A DNA stretch of 64,000 nt from Halolactibacillus halophilus (GTDB taxonomy: Bacteria > Bacillota > Bacilli > Bacillales > Amphibacillaceae). A program made the translations under genes and the position numbers. This document shows, piece by piece, positions 63,142 to 64,000 of the stretch. The stretch spans positions 1 to 64,000 of the forward strand of contig NZ_FOXC01000003.1 of assembly GCF_900115605.1 (NCBI RefSeq), written 5' to 3'. Each line of letters starts with the position of its first letter. Position 1 is the stretch's first letter. The notes beneath the pieces were generated by a model. That model did not search any database. It worked only from the letters and a program-made list of their open reading frames with translations, and was not told the DNA's origin.

Positions 63142-63930
63142 TCATTCATCTTTTAAGCGGTACAAATCCGGACGACGATCTTCATAAATCGGAATCTCTC
63201 GTCTAATTCGCTTCACCTCAGCCAAATCAATCGCCGCTGTCAATATACCTGTTTGATTGTCTGCTTCACTAATGATTTGCCCCCAAGGGTCAATCACCAT
63301 CGAATGACCCGCAAATGTATTGTTAGGATCACACCCAACTCGGTTACACGCCACCACATAAACTTGATTTTCAATCGCACGAGCAACCAGTAATGCGCGC
63401 CAGTGATCGAGTCGTTGTTCGGGCCATTCGGCCACCACATATAATACATCCACATCTTCTAGCATCTGGGTTTTAATCCATTCTGGGAAGCGAATGTCGT
63501 AGCAAATCACGGCCGCAGATTTAACGCCTTGGAGCGTGAAAACGCCGTTGTCCTTTCCTTCTACTAGGAACTTTTCTTCATCCATCAATCGAAACAAATG
63601 AACTTTATCATACCAAAAAGTGACCTCACCCTCTCGGGTGATGACTGGGAGTGAATTATAAAACTTTCCTTCACGCCCTGTTGGAACAGAACCGGCAATC
63701 ACATCAACGTTATATTGTTTCGCCAGTGTTTTAATTGGCGTCAACACATCATAACTAGCAATCTCATCAAGGCTATCTAAACTATACCCCATTGGCCAAA
63801 ATTCTGGTAACACAACAGTATCAACCTCAGAATCAAGCTGTTTAAAGTGATTGGCCACCGCTTGTAAATTAGCTTTCACATTACCAAACTGAATATCGAT
63901 CTGAAGACAAGCAATGCGCCGCTTAGTCAT
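63142..63930 (-). CDS. Carbon-nitrogen hydrolase, omega-amidase type (MtnU-like)
   Basis: The 262-residue nitrilase-superfamily enzyme has the catalytic triad Glu in VVLPEFWPMGY, Lys in WYDKVHLF and Cys in AAVICYDIRFPEW. It is of the omega-amidase type, which hydrolyses 2-oxoglutaramate or similar amides, as B. subtilis MtnU (YkrU) does in methionine salvage. Its ATG overlaps the stop of an upstream gene (ATGA) whose end may be an aminotransferase C terminus. A glutamine transaminase plus omega-amidase is the known last step that makes methionine from its keto acid. The met operon promoter lies just downstream. Confidence 0.87.
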   Translation of the reverse strand: MTKRRIACLQIDIQFGNVKANLQAVANHFKQLDSEVDTVVLPEFWPMGYSLDSLDEIASYDVLTPIKTLAKQYNVDVIAGSVPTGREGKFYNSLPVITREGEVTFWYDKVHLFRLMDEEKFLVEGKDNGVFTLQGVKSAAVICYDIRFPEWIKTQMLEDVDVLYVVAEWPEQRLDHWRALLVARAIENQVYVVACNRVGCDPNNTFAGHSMVIDPWGQIISEADNQTGILTAAIDLAEVKRIRREIPIYEDRRPDLYRLKDE

Positions 63931-64000
63931 TCGCCATCATCCTTTCTTAAACGTAAGACATGTTGTTCTAATTCACTCATCGCATGATGGACGAGGTCGG
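63927..64000 (-). CDS. C-terminal end of an upstream gene, possibly an aminotransferase (partial)
   Basis: Only the last 24 codons are inside the window: DLVHHAMSELEQHVLRLRKD, then DGE and TGA. The helical, charged end resembles the C terminus of class I PLP aminotransferases. The stop overlaps the start of the omega-amidase gene by four bases, showing coupling. MtnE-like glutamine transaminase is the expected partner, but the visible part is too short to prove it. Confidence 0.45.
   Translation of the reverse strand, partial: DLVHHAMSELEQHVLRLRKDDGE

Overview
The window looks like a chromosomal segment of a low-GC Gram-positive bacterium of the Bacillaceae type, possibly one of the fermentative, salt-tolerant genera such as Halolactibacillus or Amphibacillus (the genus is inference). 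The basis is AGGAGG-type ribosome sites, many GTG and TTG starts, CcpA-type cre sites, a SAM-I riboswitch, a YhgE/Pip protein, a sortase-anchored exoenzyme, and acidic proteins. An oxygen-independent sulfatase maturase and an FNR-like regulator with an FNR box suggest regular life without oxygen.

Region 1 (1-18,600) is mixed housekeeping and accessory DNA. It holds an IS3-family end with strong palindromes, a TraB-like membrane protein, a chemoreceptor remnant, an unrecognised 418-residue protein, two very small membrane proteins, a P2-type cation ATPase, gdhA, a neopullulanase next to a LacI regulator, a TetR/YhgE pair with two matching operators, serC, a HAD hydrolase, a decayed membrane-protein gene and a GNAT acetyltransferase.

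Region 2 (18,750-51,000) is a large beta-mannan/glucomannan locus. Outside the cell, a wall-anchored GH26 mannanase with several beta-sandwich modules cuts the polymer. Products enter by two routes. One is an ABC importer feeding cytoplasmic GH113 mannanase, GH130_2 mannooligosaccharide phosphorylase, mannobiose 2-epimerase plus GH130_1 mannosylglucose phosphorylase, GH2 beta-mannosidase and an acetyl esterase. The other is a lactose/cellobiose-type PTS with a GH1 phospho-glycosidase, a LicR-like activator, a ROK kinase and ManA, resembling the Bacillus subtilis gmu operon. In the middle of the ABC branch lie a cysteine-type sulfatase without a signal peptide and its radical-SAM maturase, plus two TIM-barrel isomerases and an MDR reductase. 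I read this as a candidate cytoplasmic pathway for sulfated and acetylated mannan oligosaccharides. Four near-palindromic operators of form AAGTTAWCGWTAACTT tie the parts to a LacI regulator encoded inside the locus.

Region 3 (51,000-64,000) holds a second copy of the palindrome seen next to the IS3 transposase; an HMA protein / P1B ATPase / FNR-like regulator operon with an FNR box; a divergent acetolactate-synthase-like enzyme; two chemoreceptors; and what looks like a 176-bp group II intron scar directly behind a terminator. It ends with a SAM-riboswitch-controlled metQ-metN-metI operon that also carries an alpha-hydroxy-acid oxidase. Next to it are an omega-amidase and the end of what may be an aminotransferase gene. 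Together they could convert the hydroxy analogue of methionine into methionine.
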